DNA of 60,503 bases from contig JAPLJI010000109.1 of NCBI GenBank assembly GCA_026388655.1, forward strand, positions 1 to 60,503, given 5' to 3'. The notes under the pieces were generated by a model. That model was not told the origin of the DNA and ran no database searches. It saw only the letters and a program-made list of their open reading frames with translations. Below are positions 17,987-25,654 of this stretch, piece by piece. The DNA is from Pseudomonadota bacterium. GTDB taxonomy: Bacteria; Desulfobacterota; JAPLJL01. How positions within the stretch are numbered: the stretch's first letter is position 1; every line of letters starts with the position of its first letter. A program made the translations under genes and the position numbers.

Positions 17987-18224
17987 AGCGAATTCCTCTC
18001 GATAAAAATCTTCATAATAATTACAGAAATACTATTTTTCTACAACTGATTCCGCCTCGACCCAACACCACTTATATCTTCTCCCCTCCGCAACTTGGAA
18101 TTCATGGGGAAAATATGAGCCCCGGAAAAAACGGGATTTTCAACAGTTTTAACCGCCCATCTTGACTATCATCCGCGCCCGGAAGAAAATGTTTCTTGTC
18201 CCAAATTTCCGGGCGAGAAATATT
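17987..18224. other. Divergent control region between etfB and marR
   Basis: About 240 bp, A/T rich next to etfB ('acagaaatactatttttcta'). No clear repeat elements. A TTGACT at 18163-18168 could be the -35 of the MarR gene, but I find no convincing -10 at the right distance. A MarR operator is likely here, yet I could not single out a clean palindrome. Confidence 0.35.
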
Positions 18225-18695
18225 ATGAAAAAAATCACCGATGGCGAAGAAATCTTTCAGTTTATCGACACCTTTAACCTGTGGATGTCGGAAACCCGCC
18301 GCTACTCCTCCGAGCTTCTCAGCCGCTACCGGATCACCACTCCCCAGCTGACGGTCCTCCGCGTGCTGAAAACCGCCGGCGACCTCCGGCTTTCCGATCT
18401 CTCCGTGAAAATCAACCTGACCAACTCCACCGTCACCGGGATCATCGACCGCCTGGAACGGGCGGGGCTGGTCAGCCGCCAGCGTTCCACCGATGACCGC
18501 CGCGTCATCCTGGTAAAAATCACGGCCAAGGGAAGGGAGACGGCGGACCAGGTCCCGGCCCCCCACCTGGAATTGATCCGGAACGCTTTTTTCGCCTTGT
18601 CGGAAGAAGACCGGGCGGAACTGTTTCGCCTTCTCCGCAAATTCCACCAGGCTATTACCGCCCTCCTTCCTCAGCCGCCGAAATCCAACGCCTGA
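18225..18695 (+). CDS. MarR-family transcriptional regulator
   Basis: A 156-residue protein from ATG 18225 (MKKITDGEEIFQFIDTF). The open frame runs 63 bp further upstream without a ribosome site. Winged-helix core: ITTPQLTVLRVLKTAGDLRL, SVKINLTNSTVTGIIDRLER and the wing RQRSTDDRRVILVKITAKGR, followed by the dimerisation helix FRLLRKFHQAITALL. It is divergent from etfBA, so it may respond to an acyl-CoA or aromatic ligand and control the operon (inference from position only). Confidence 0.88.
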   Translation: MKKITDGEEIFQFIDTFNLWMSETRRYSSELLSRYRITTPQLTVLRVLKTAGDLRLSDLSVKINLTNSTVTGIIDRLERAGLVSRQRSTDDRRVILVKITAKGRETADQVPAPHLELIRNAFFALSEEDRAELFRLLRKFHQAITALLPQPPKSNA

Positions 18696-18771
18696 TGAGA
18701 ATCATTGAAGAGACTACCCATGGTAAAAAATTCATCATATAATTTTTAACCAAGTTAGAGGATATTAAACC

Positions 18772-19578
18772 ATGAAAAAGATTTCCCAATTGACGCTTTT
18801 CGTCCTGGTCCTTTTCCTCTGCAACTTTTCCGGGGCCGCCCCGGAAGACCACGCGCTCGCGGGCCTGAAAGCCGAGGCGGAAAAGATCTTCCCGCAGCGT
18901 TACGAAGTCGAAAAAGCCCGGCAGCTGATCCAGGTTTACGAAAAGATCCTGGCCCAGGTTCCGAATTCGGAGGAATACTGGGTCAGGCTTTCCTACGCCC
19001 ACTTCTGGCTGGGCGACCGTCTGGCGGTCGAGAAAGTCCAAAAGAAAGAGCTCCTGGACGCCTACGACAAATCCAGCCAGGCCGCCCGGGAGGCGATCCG
19101 GGTCCATCCCGACAGCATCGGCGGCAATTTCTGGATGACGGTCAGCCAGGGCCGCCTCACCCTGGTAAAAGGAATCCTGGGAGGAAGTTTCAGCCTGGGC
19201 ACTTCCATCCAGGGCATGATGGTGGTGAGCCGGGACAATATCAATTTCTACTTCGGCGGGGTCTACCGCTACTGGGGCCGGTTTGTTTTCGAGATCCCGA
19301 AAATCGCCCGGAGGATCATCGACTTCAAGCTGGTGGAATCCGTTTACTTCCTCAAGAAAGCCATCGAGGTCGAACCCAACTTCTTCATGAACCGCGTTTA
19401 CCTGGCGGAGACCTACCTGGCGATGAGCCAGAAGGACCTGGCCCGGGAAGAGCTGGCCTGGGTTCTGAAGTCCCAGCCGAACGTTCTCCCCCTCGCCGAG
19501 CCCGAGAACCGGCTCGAGCAGGATCGCGCCCGCCTGATCTGGAAGGAAAATTTTAAGGATTTGCCCCCCGGGCCGTAG
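18772..19578 (+). CDS. TatT-like (TRAP T-component family) TPR protein, exported
   Basis: A 268-residue protein with a signal peptide (ISQLTLFVLVLFLCNFSGAA). The body is helical with TPR-like repeats: KARQLIQVYEKILAQVPNSE, SSQAAREAIRVHPDSIGGNF, YFLKKAIEVEPNFFMNRVYL and LAREELAWVLKSQPNVLPL. The gap with a GILGGSFSLG loop and the overall order fit TatT proteins, periplasmic TPR proteins seen with some TRAP transporters. No TRAP transporter is nearby, so the partner is unknown. Confidence 0.7.
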   Translation: MKKISQLTLFVLVLFLCNFSGAAPEDHALAGLKAEAEKIFPQRYEVEKARQLIQVYEKILAQVPNSEEYWVRLSYAHFWLGDRLAVEKVQKKELLDAYDKSSQAAREAIRVHPDSIGGNFWMTVSQGRLTLVKGILGGSFSLGTSIQGMMVVSRDNINFYFGGVYRYWGRFVFEIPKIARRIIDFKLVESVYFLKKAIEVEPNFFMNRVYLAETYLAMSQKDLAREELAWVLKSQPNVLPLAEPENRLEQDRARLIWKENFKDLPPGP

Positions 19579-19698
19579 GTCCTGACATCTCGATTGGTCG
19601 GGTTACGTTGATCGGTTGCGCCGCTGGTTTCGTCAAACGGGTAACGTCCGGCGGATTAATTTAACCCGAAAAATGCAGTTGTTATTTTCTAATGCTTC
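19579..19698. other. Intergenic, no gene seen
   Basis: Short spacer before the structured repeat. It contains 'acgtccggcggattaattta' and no recognisable motif. Confidence 0.4.
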
Positions 19699-19803
19699 GT
19701 AGTTGCCCGATTTACTTGTCCCGACTTCAGAGGGATTTATCCCGACAACGGAGGGATCGGGCGATTTTGAAAACCGCCGATGAATCGGCAGACTACAAAA
19801 AAA
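19699..19803. repeat. Structured GTAGT/ACTAC repeat, copy A
   Basis: Outer stem GTAGT (19699-19703) / ACTAC (19792-19796) encloses two hairpins: GCCCGAT (19705-19711) with ATCGGGC (19756-19762), and GCCGAT (19776-19781) with ATCGGC (19784-19789). The same stems occur in copies B (41374) and C (51126). Here the first loop is expanded to 44 nt; in the other copies it is TT. A conserved tail ACTACAAAA follows. Confidence 0.85.
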
Positions 19804-19887
19804 TCCATCCGCGAAGGACGGAAGAACGGATTCAATCGCATTTTTCGGGATAAATAATGACCGAAAAAATCGGTCGGTGGACACCCG

Positions 19888-20523
19888 CTATGTTTTAGTA
19901 GCGGGCTCGGAGGCCTTAACCGCGAGGCCGGAGATAAAGATATTCGCCAGGAGGTCCGACCGCTTCTCGAGGTCGTGACCGTTGCCCTCGACCAGCCAGA
20001 AAGAAAAAGCCCCGCTGACTAGGCCGGCCACGGCCACGGCCAGTTCCTCCGGGGGAATCCCGGCCTCGCCGCTTTTCAGGGACCCGTTGAAACTTTCCCG
20101 CAGGAAAAAAATGAAGCGTTTGAACTCCTGCCGGATTTCCTCCACCAGGGGATCGTTGCTTTTCTGCTTGACCAGCGCCCGGGCGAAGAAAAGCAGTTTG
20201 AAAGCCCCCTGGTTGTTCCGGAAAAATTGCAGCTGTCCCTGGATCAGGAGCTTGATCCGGTCGGGGAGATCGCCGGTTTCCTGGACCCGGATTTTCATGC
20301 TGTCGATTAGCTCATCGGTCGAATGCCGGACCAGATATACAATCAGGTGCATCTTGCTTTCGAAGTGACCGTAAAGGGTTCCCTTCCCAATATCCGCCGC
20401 CTCCGCTATTTCTTCCAGGGTGGCCTGGGACAGGCCCCGGGAAGAAAAAACTTCATAAGAAGCCTTTACGATTTTATCTAAAGTTCTCTTCTTTTTTCTT
20501 TGTGATCTGCTTATTTCTTCCAT
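19888..20523 (-). CDS. TetR/AcrR-family regulator
   Basis: A 211-residue protein from ATG 20523. The DNA-binding part reads RTLDKIVKASYEVFSSRGLS, ATLEEIAEAADIGKGTLYGH and FESKMHLIVYLV. The C-terminal ligand domain (LIQGQLQFFRNNQGAFKLLF, LAVAVAGLVSGAFSFWLVEG) resembles the AcrR/FadR-like group. The open frame extends to 20574, but the predicted transcription start is near 20575 and two operator-like boxes lie within 20546-20573, so the internal ATG is preferred. Boxes between promoter and gene suggest autorepression. Confidence 0.85.
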   Translation of the reverse strand: MEEISRSQRKKKRTLDKIVKASYEVFSSRGLSQATLEEIAEAADIGKGTLYGHFESKMHLIVYLVRHSTDELIDSMKIRVQETGDLPDRIKLLIQGQLQFFRNNQGAFKLLFFARALVKQKSNDPLVEEIRQEFKRFIFFLRESFNGSLKSGEAGIPPEELAVAVAGLVSGAFSFWLVEGNGHDLEKRSDLLANIFISGLAVKASEPATKT

Positions 20524-20545
20524 AGTAGATTTGATTTTTAAAAAC

Positions 20546-20573
20546 TGACTGGTCATTCGAAACCGACTGGTCA
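20546..20573 (-). promoter_or_regulatory. Two TGACTGGTCA operator boxes
   Basis: Plus-strand boxes TGACTGGTCA (20546-20555, itself a TGAC-TG-GTCA palindrome) and CGACTGGTCA (20564-20573) are spaced 18 bp apart, between the TetR promoter and its start codon. A related palindrome, GACTGATCAGTC, lies at 28227 over the thiolase promoter. Confidence 0.6.
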
Positions 20574-20581
20574 ATGACTAA

Positions 20582-20611
20582 ATTTTAAAGTAAAGATATC
20601 CCTTTTGTCAA
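20582..20611 (-). promoter_or_regulatory. Sigma-70 promoter of the TetR gene
   Basis: On the minus strand TTGACA (20611-20606), 18 bp, TAAAAT (20587-20582). A start site near 20575 places the two operator boxes in the early transcribed region. Confidence 0.65.
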
Positions 20612-20639
20612 TAATAATAAGGAAGGTATTGAATATGAT

Positions 20640-20757
20640 TTCAGTTCAGGGTTCACGGTTCAGGGTTTTTAACTTTGAACCCATGTCCTCCGAAGCCCAT
20701 GTCCTCCGTAGCTTTAGCGAAGGATGGATTGGCGAAGGAGGATTGAACTTGGAACCT
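20640..20757. repeat. Phrase repeat ('gtagctttagcgaagga')
   Basis: 'catgtcctccgtagctttag' and 'gaaggaggattgaac' are variants of words near 13530, 25555, 33125 and 41040. There is no gene. Confidence 0.45.
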
Positions 20758-21732
20758 TTATTTGGAGATTCCCGTGATGGAATTGCGCGGGAAATCGAAA
20801 AGCAGTTCCCTTTCCCCTTCATATTCAAGCCAGAGGCGTTTTTCCTTTAGCACCTTTCCAATTACCACGGCGCTTATCCCCCTCCGGTCAAACATCCGGA
20901 CTATCCGGCGGGATTTCGGAGGTGGAGCGGTAATCACGAATCCAAAGGACGGAAAGGTCAAAAGCCAATCGGCCATGGAGAACTTTTGGACCGGGTAAAG
21001 GACCGATTCAAGCGTGATCACCGCGCCCCGGCCCGACGCTTCGAGGAGCATGCCCAGGCTGGTCACCACCCCTCCATTGCTTATGTCCTTGGCCGCGTGG
21101 GCGAGTTTCTTCCCGGCTATCCGGGACAGTAATCCGAGATCCCCCAGGATTTGATCCGGTTTCTTCCAGTAATGAGTATCCCAGGTGCGCGCCCCGCCCT
21201 TACCCCTGCGCCCGCGCCTCAAGTCCATCGCCAGGATCACGTCGTCCCGAACCCGGGCCTCGCTGCTCATCAATAAATGCCTGGCCAAGCCCACCGCCGC
21301 CCCGGCCAGGCCGGGAGCGGGTGCGTCGGGATGCAAATGGCCCCCGACCACCGGGAGCCGGAGCCGCCGGATCTCGGTTTTTATCCCTCTCAAGATTGGT
21401 TCCGCCAGCCTGGGATTGGGGACCGAGATCACATCCACCAGCCCCAGGGGTTTCCCCCCCATCGCGTAGATGTCATTGGTGTTGGCGATGACCAGGGCCC
21501 GGCCGGCCGCAAAAGGATCCTTCTGGAGATAAAGGGGCCAAATCCCATCCGCCGACAGGAGAAGGTAGCCGCCCCGGACCCGAATGGCGCCGGCATCCTC
21601 GCCCATCCCGGCCTTGACCAGGAACTCGCCCGCCGGGTTGGCCAGCCGGGCCACCGCTCCCCCGATCGGGGATTTTCTTTTCAGTTCCGGCGCGGACCGG
21701 ATGGTCCGGATTATTTTTGCCAGCGAATCCAT
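20758..21732 (-). CDS. AIR synthase-related (PurM/SelD/HypE superfamily) ATP-binding protein
   Basis: A 324-residue protein with the superfamily's ATP-binding features: AGMGEDAGAIRVRGGYLLLS, NTNDIYAMGGKPLGLVDVIS (the N-D-(I/L)-x-AMG motif), PVVGGHLHPDAPAPGLAGAA and AHAAKDISNGGVVTSLGMLL. It resembles stand-alone PurM-like proteins of unknown substrate (methanogenesis-marker or sll0787-like groups) rather than true PurM or ThiL. It lacks the N-terminal Cys/Sec loop of SelD, so it is not selenophosphate synthetase. Monocistronic; the substrate cannot be inferred. Confidence 0.75.
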   Translation of the reverse strand: MDSLAKIIRTIRSAPELKRKSPIGGAVARLANPAGEFLVKAGMGEDAGAIRVRGGYLLLSADGIWPLYLQKDPFAAGRALVIANTNDIYAMGGKPLGLVDVISVPNPRLAEPILRGIKTEIRRLRLPVVGGHLHPDAPAPGLAGAAVGLARHLLMSSEARVRDDVILAMDLRRGRRGKGGARTWDTHYWKKPDQILGDLGLLSRIAGKKLAHAAKDISNGGVVTSLGMLLEASGRGAVITLESVLYPVQKFSMADWLLTFPSFGFVITAPPPKSRRIVRMFDRRGISAVVIGKVLKEKRLWLEYEGERELLFDFPRNSITGISK

Positions 21733-21754
21733 TTGTTAAGCATACAAAATATTG

Positions 21755-21905
21755 TCATAAATCCAAATGCCAAAATCCAAAGTTCAAACAAATAAAAGTT
21801 TTGACATTTGAGCTTTGAACTTTATTTGAAATTTGAACTTTAATATTTGAACTTGTTTTGAACATTGGGCTTTGAAATTTGAAACAAGATGTCCAGTTTT
21901 GATTA
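21755..21905. repeat. Phrase repeat ('ccaaatgccaaaatccaaag')
   Basis: Words such as 'ccaaatgccaaaatccaaag' and 'tttgaactttatttgaaatt' repeat the 6262-6470 block in the same orientation. No gene. Confidence 0.6.
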
Positions 21906-21969
21906 ATCTGAACTGAGTTTCGAGAATTGTATGCAAATCCCCCGAACCCCCGCAATTTCATAGTAAATC

Positions 21970-21998
21970 TTGACGATAGCCTAGTGATTAATTAATAA
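21970..21998 (+). promoter_or_regulatory. Promoter of GntR gene, near-leaderless
   Basis: TTGACG (21970-21975), 17 bp, TAATAA (21993-21998). A start site at about 22005 would give a leader of 0-2 nt before the ATG at 22007, and no ribosome-binding sequence is present, so a leaderless transcript is expected. Confidence 0.6.
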
Positions 21999-22006
21999 TT
22001 CAATCT

Positions 22007-22660
22007 ATGGCTAAAGCCCCGCTCAGAACAATCAGCGAACAGATCGCCGACCAGCTCCGGGATGCCATCCTGAAAGGCCAGGTCCGGCCCGGGGAAAAAT
22101 TGAGCGAGCCCCAGTGGGCGGAAAAGCTGAAGGTCAGCCGGACCCCCCTGCGGGAAGCCATCCGTTCCCTGGGAGCCGAGGGGTTTCTTACGGTTACCCC
22201 CCGGAAGGGCGCGGTGGTCAGCCCCCTGACCGTGCAGGATGTCCGGGAATTTTATGAAGTGAAGGGTCTCCTGGAAGGCTACGCCGCGCGCCTGGCCTGC
22301 CCCCGGCTCATCCCGGCCCAGATCGACCGGATGGATCAGATCAACGAGGAAATCAACCGCAAGCGGGAGATCAGCCACTGGCGCTCGCTCTTCAACCTGC
22401 ACAACGAATTCCACAATATTTTCCTGCAGGCCGCCGGCAATTCGAAGCTTGGCCAGATCGTCACCCAGCTCGTGCAGCAATTCCAGCGCTTCCGGATCGC
22501 CCTGACCATGAGCGGAAGGATGGAGGGTTCCATTACCCAGCACCGTGATATAATTCAAGCCTTTCGCGACCACGATGCCGACCGGGCCGAGATCCTGGTC
22601 CGGGAAAACGCGGTCTGCGGAGGAGAGGTAATCATTCAGGAGATCCTCAGCAAGTGCTGA
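22007..22660 (+). CDS. GntR-family regulator, FCD (FadR) subgroup
   Basis: A 217-residue protein with an N-terminal winged helix (LRTISEQIADQLRDAILKGQ, EPQWAEKLKVSRTPLREAIR, TVTPRKGAVVSPL) and a C-terminal helical FCD ligand domain. Metal-site residues are in LFNLHNEFHNIFLQAAGN and SITQHRDIIQAFRDHDADRA (conserved His in QHRDI). FCD regulators sense carboxylic acids or sugar acids. No target operon is adjacent. The start is defined by the promoter just upstream. Confidence 0.9.
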   Translation: MAKAPLRTISEQIADQLRDAILKGQVRPGEKLSEPQWAEKLKVSRTPLREAIRSLGAEGFLTVTPRKGAVVSPLTVQDVREFYEVKGLLEGYAARLACPRLIPAQIDRMDQINEEINRKREISHWRSLFNLHNEFHNIFLQAAGNSKLGQIVTQLVQQFQRFRIALTMSGRMEGSITQHRDIIQAFRDHDADRAEILVRENAVCGGEVIIQEILSKC

Positions 22661-22728
22661 GCGAGCATTATTCTTAGTTCGGTTTTAAAAAATACGTTAC
22701 CGTAGCTGCGAATCGAAGCACTAAGGCC

Positions 22729-23337
22729 ATGCCGCAAGTAATCGCCTACACCAATGTCTTGGTCCTGAACCGTTCTTTCATCCCCCTCCACATGACCACG
22801 GTCCGGAGGGCCTTCTCCCTCCTTTACCAGGACCTGGCCCGGGCGGTGAATGAGGAGTTCCGCACCTTCGATTTCCAGAGCTGGAGCGAGCTCTCGGTAG
22901 CCACCCACTCCGATACGATCGGCCTGGTGGACCGGGCCATCCGGGTCCCGCGGGTGATCGCCCTGACCTCCTTTGACCGCTTCCCCAGACGGACCGTCCG
23001 TTTCAGCCGGATCAACATTCTGGCCCGGGACCAGAATACCTGCCAGTACTGCGGCAAGCGTTTCACCCGGACCGACCTGAACCTGGATCATGTCAACCCC
23101 CGTTCCCGCGGCGGTCTTTCCACCTGGGAGAACGTGGTGACCAGCTGCATCGCCTGCAACCGGAAAAAGGCCGGGCGCACCCCCGCCGAGGCGGGAATGA
23201 AGCTGATCAAGAAGCCGGTCCGTCCCAAGTGGACCCCGCTTTACCGCCTGCCCCTGGTTAACACCCCCTACAAGGAATGGCAGCTTTTCCTGGATTTCGT
23301 GGACGCTGCCTATTGGCATGTCGAGCTCGAAGCCTAA
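22729..23337 (+). CDS. HNH endonuclease-family protein
   Basis: A 202-residue protein. The N-terminal part (VIAYTNVLVLNRSFIPLHMT, VRRAFSLLYQDLARAV) is the usual head of this group, and the HNH core is ILARDQNTCQYCGKRF, LNLDHVNPRSRGGLSTWENV, TSCIACNRKKAGRTPAEAG, with the zinc pair CQYC/CIAC and catalytic H in LDHV. It belongs to the widespread chromosomal 'HNH endonuclease' family of unknown cellular role, not a homing enzyme. Its end overlaps the next gene by 20 bp, so the two are translated together. Confidence 0.88.
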   Translation: MPQVIAYTNVLVLNRSFIPLHMTTVRRAFSLLYQDLARAVNEEFRTFDFQSWSELSVATHSDTIGLVDRAIRVPRVIALTSFDRFPRRTVRFSRINILARDQNTCQYCGKRFTRTDLNLDHVNPRSRGGLSTWENVVTSCIACNRKKAGRTPAEAGMKLIKKPVRPKWTPLYRLPLVNTPYKEWQLFLDFVDAAYWHVELEA

Positions 23338-23632
23338 AGTCGAACTCAAGCATTCCTGCCAGCTCTGCGGTTCCACTTTGACTACGGGATCCCTGAAGTA
23401 CATCCTCAAGCTCGAGATCTGGGCCGACTTCGACGGCCATCTTCCCGAAGTCGACGACCCCTCCAAGGTCCAGGCCATCCTCCGAGAAATGGAAGAAGCC
23501 GACCCCATCGAACTGGAGGAGGAGGTCCACCTGACCCGCTACCTGTTGATCTGCCCGACCTGCCGGCTGAACATTATGTTGGGGTTGAAAAACCGGGAAA
23601 CCGCCGAGGACAACCTCTCCATCCTCCACTAG
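23318..23632 (+). CDS. Small double-CXXC zinc-ribbon-like protein
   Basis: A 104-residue acidic protein with CQLCGSTLTTGSLKYIL near the start and ICPTCRLNIMLGLKNRE near the end, forming a split zinc ribbon around an acidic helix (EEADPIELEEEVHL). I do not recognise a named family. The 20-bp overlap with the HNH nuclease suggests a partner or regulator of that protein. Confidence 0.7.
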   Translation: MSSSKPKVELKHSCQLCGSTLTTGSLKYILKLEIWADFDGHLPEVDDPSKVQAILREMEEADPIELEEEVHLTRYLLICPTCRLNIMLGLKNRETAEDNLSILH

Positions 23633-23910
23633 AACAACGATTCAAAATACCATGGCAAATCATAAACGATAGCCGCAGGCTTCAGCCTGCGTGTAGTGGT
23701 CTGGCTTGCCCGACATCCAAAGCCGACCAAGGTCGGCCACAACAAATTAAGGATGGCAGATAAAAATTTATGGTGGCCTCTTTAGCCTGCGAAAATGGCG
23801 CAACCTGAAGGTTGCGGCTACCCATCTTATTGATATTCCGAAGTCATCAGTCTTAATTAATTTTTTTTCTTTTAACTTTTAACTTTTCACTTTTCACTTT
23901 TTACTAACCT
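23633..23910. repeat. Repeat-filled gap before the candidate selenoprotein
   Basis: Contains REP palindromes at 23671-23692 (CGCAGGCTTCAGCCTGCG) and 23799-23821 (CGCAACCTGAAGGTTGCG then GGCTAC), the phrase 'aaagccgaccaaggtcggcc', and 'cttttaacttttaacttttc' runs up to the ribosome site. No gene is seen. Confidence 0.65.
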
Positions 23911-23919
23911 GGAGGTTTT

Positions 23920-25290
23920 ATGCCCGAAAGACTTTTAATCATCGGCGGGGTGGCCGGGGGAACCAGCGCGGCGAGCCGCGCCCGGCGGATCAACCCCGGC
24001 CTGGAAATCGTCCTGTTCGAAAAGGGCCCCTTCGTCTCCTACTCGGCCTGAAGCGAGCCCTATTACATCGGGGATGTAATAAAATCGCCAGAAAAACTGA
24101 TCGCCCGCGCTCCCGAGGTCTTCCGGGAAAAGCAGAAAATCGATATCCGCCTTAAACACGAAGTGGCCGGGATCGACCCGGGGGCGAAAAAACTCCGGGT
24201 CCGGAATCTCGAGAACGGGAAGGAAATCGAGGAAGCCTACGACCGCCTGATCATCGCCACCGGGGCCAAGCCCCGGGAGCTGGATCTTCCGGGGAGCAAT
24301 CTTGCCAATGTCTTCCGGCTTAAATTCCTGGAAGAGGCGATCCGGCTGAAAAAATTCCTGGATACCGAGAAACCGGCGCGGGCGGTCTCGATCGGGGCCG
24401 GGTTTATCGCCCTCGAGATGGCGGAAGCCTTCCGCGGTCGCGGATTGGAAAACACCATCCTGCACAACGATGCTCTGCCCGGGGGCAAGCTTGAGCCCGA
24501 GATCGCCGGGCTGGTCCGGAAGGAGCTCGAGGAGCACGGGGTCAAATATGTCCCCAATGTAGTGGTCAAGGAATTCAAGGAGGGCGCGCAGGGACGGGTC
24601 GGGGAAGTCGTCACCGCCGGGGGGAATTACCCGGCCGATCTCGTCCTTTTAAGTGTCGGGGTGGTCCCGGAGGTGAAACTCGCGAAAGACGCCGGCGTGG
24701 CCCTGGGGCCGACCGGCGCGATCGCGGTCAATGAGCGCCAGGAAACCAGCCTGCCCGGCATCTACGCCGCCGGGGACTGCTGCGAAGTGAGACACCGGGT
24801 TTCCGGCCGGCCGGTTTTCCTGCCCCTCGGGGATGTCGCCAACAAGCAGGGCTGGGTGGCGGGTGAAAACGCCGCCGGGGGAAAAGTCACTTATCCGGGA
24901 GTTCTGGGTTCCGCCCAGTTCAAGTGCTTCGACCTCGAGATCGGGCAGACCGGCCTCCTGGTTCAGGAAGCGGAGAAGCTTGGTTTCTCCGTTTATGCCC
25001 AGCTGATCGAGGACGCCAGCCGGACCCGGATCTATCCCGGGAGCCGGTCCATCCTGGTCAAATTAATCATCGACCGGAAATCCCATGTCCTCTTGGGCGC
25101 CCAGATCGCGGGGAAGGACGGCGCCGCCCTGCGGATCAATACCCTGGCGGTGGCGGTTTATAAAAAGATGACGGTGGAGGAGCTGGCGGAGCTGGATTTT
25201 GCCTACGCCCCGCCCTTCTCGCCGGCGATCGATCCGATCCTGGTCGCCGCCCGCGCCGCGGAAAAAGAACTGGCAGGAAAAAAAGACTAA
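23920..25290 (+). CDS. CoA-disulfide reductase / NADH oxidase family, candidate selenoprotein (Sec44 = TGA)
   Basis: From ATG 23920 (GGAGG at 23911-23915) one frame runs 456 codons with a single in-frame TGA at 24049-24051. The N-terminus is an FAD Rossmann motif (LLIIGGVAGGTSAASRARR). The sequence around the stop is FEKGPFVSYSA-U-SEPYYIGDV, which aligns with [21 protein letters not shown] of Staphylococcus CoA-disulfide reductase: the TGA sits exactly on the redox-active Cys43. Downstream are the NAD motif (SIGAGFIALEMAEAFRGRG), YAAGDCCEVRHRVSG, GDVANKQGWVAGENAAGG and DFAYAPPFSPAIDPILVAAR, so the rest is intact. A hairpin fitting bacterial SECIS rules follows the TGA. Likely role: flavin-dependent reduction of a disulfide, persulfide or oxygen with NAD(P)H. 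A nonsense pseudogene is the alternative, but the exact catalytic position argues against it. Confidence 0.82.
24053..24088 (+). promoter_or_regulatory. Candidate bacterial SECIS element
   Basis: Starting 1 nt after the TGA: lower stem GCGA (24053-24056) / TCGC (24085-24088), an internal loop, then a perfect 8-bp stem TATTACAT (24061-24068) / ATGTAATA (24074-24081) with apical loop CGGGG. The distance from TGA to apical loop is 17 nt, and a G is among the first two loop bases; both fit the known constraints for SelB-dependent elements. Confidence 0.72.
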
Positions 25291-25295
25291 AACCT

Positions 25296-25348
25296 GTAGG
25301 GGCTCAATTCATTGAGCCCGAATCGGGTTCGATAAATCGAACCCCTAC
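25296..25348. repeat. Structured GTAG/CTAC repeat with two hairpins
   Basis: Outer GTAG (25296-25299) / CTAC (25345-25348) encloses GGGCTCAAT-TC-ATTGAGCCC (25300-25319) and GGGTTCGAT-AA-ATCGAACCC (25325-25344), both perfect 9-bp stems with 2-nt loops. The architecture is the same as the GTAGT/ACTAC family, but the stem sequences differ. Confidence 0.85.
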
Positions 25349-25654
25349 CCTAATTTGAATGAAGCAGGTTGCGTGGAATGTCCTTGCGAGCGAATGGAGA
25401 GAGTGAAGCAATCTCGTTTTATCCAACCATTCCTTTTCCTATCTTTTGCCCATAACCTATCACCTATCACCCATCACCTCCCTGCCCGTGCTCTTTGCTT
25501 TCGCAGGCTAAAGCCTGCGGCTACCGAGCTCTGCGAGCCCGACGAAGCTCCTGTCCGCCGAAGCCTTGGCGAAGGCTGGATAGCGAAGTCTGGGCCACAA
25601 GTTTCATTTCCTATCTTTTGCCTTTGCCCTATGCTCTTTGCTCTATGCTATCAA
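25349..25654. repeat. Repeat-filled gap
   Basis: Contains 'ccttgcgagcgaatggagag' followed by 'gaagcaatctcg' (25381-25414; also at 51085-51120), a REP palindrome at 25502-25524, then 'gagctctgcgagcccgacg' (25526-25544; also at 57490-57508). A plus-strand frame at 25355-26056 is made of these words and the nitroreductase antisense; it is not a gene. Confidence 0.65.

Noticed and set aside
20758-21732. PurM-like protein as selenophosphate synthetase (SelD)
   Set aside because: It would suit the selenoprotein story, but the N-terminal Cys/Sec-Gly-Cys-Lys loop of SelD is absent and the remaining motifs fit AIR-synthase-related proteins.
24049-24051. Treating the TGA as an ordinary nonsense mutation (pseudogene)
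   Set aside because: It falls exactly on the catalytic Cys codon, the rest of the gene shows no decay, and a SECIS-like hairpin follows. It is kept as a selenoprotein candidate with the pseudogene option noted.
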